A stretch of 5,279 nt of DNA, taken from NCBI GenBank assembly GCA_947630525.1, contig CANRHW010000113.1, positions 1 to 5,279 of the forward strand, written 5' to 3'. A program made the translations under genes and the position numbers. Position 1 is the stretch's first letter. Every line of letters begins with the position of its first letter. The DNA is from an uncultured Clostridia bacterium. GTDB lineage: Bacteria; Bacillota; Clostridia; UMGS1883. Shown piece after piece: positions 5,271-5,279 of the stretch. The notes below the pieces were generated by a model, which saw nothing but the letters and a program-made list of their open reading frames with translations, ran no database searches and was not told the origin of the DNA.

Positions 5271-5279
5271 AACATTAAT

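Overview
The window reads as a low-to-mid GC Gram-positive chromosome, most likely a clostridial (Oscillospiraceae-like) Firmicute. The signs are a Gram-positive FtsE-FtsX-M23 hydrolase order, strong GGAGG ribosome binding sites, TTG starts and consensus sigma-A promoters. This placement is an inference from gene content and sequence style. No taxonomic marker is present.

All five supported genes lie on the minus strand and read leftwards as one tightly packed operon from about 4662 to the left edge. They encode a PucR/CdaR-type regulator (4662-3577), the ABC ATPase FtsE (3563-2871, TTG start), the membrane protein FtsX (2884-2012, overlapping ftsE by 14 nt), a coiled-coil M23 peptidoglycan hydrolase of the PcsB/CwlO/EnvC type (1976-780), and the N-terminal part of an S41 carboxy-terminal processing protease (757 to the left edge, TTG start). 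FtsE and FtsX form the transmembrane machine that activates a coiled-coil hydrolase outside the membrane. Here the likely hydrolase partner is encoded immediately downstream and keeps a complete set of M23 metal and catalytic residues. An S41 protease could process or remove such a hydrolase, but that role is inferred.

The last ~40 codons visible in the S41 gene do not look like S41. They resemble a Rossmann-fold short-chain dehydrogenase segment, in frame. This is either a real fusion or, more likely, an assembly or recombination junction close to the window edge.

Upstream of the operon (4663-4870) is an AT-rich control region with two well-formed minus-strand promoters, TTGACA-17-TACAAT and TTGAAA-17-TATAAT. 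Between them is an 18-bp sequence repeated at exactly 20-bp spacing, enclosed by an 11-bp inverted repeat. Each copy nearly matches the WalR (YycF/VicR) box, which would fit a cell-wall hydrolase operon.

From about 4890 to 5194 there is no credible gene but a dense run of back-to-back hairpins, probably an intergenic repeat element or a structured RNA. At 5241-5270 a U-tract hairpin likely ends transcription arriving from a minus-strand gene beyond the right edge.
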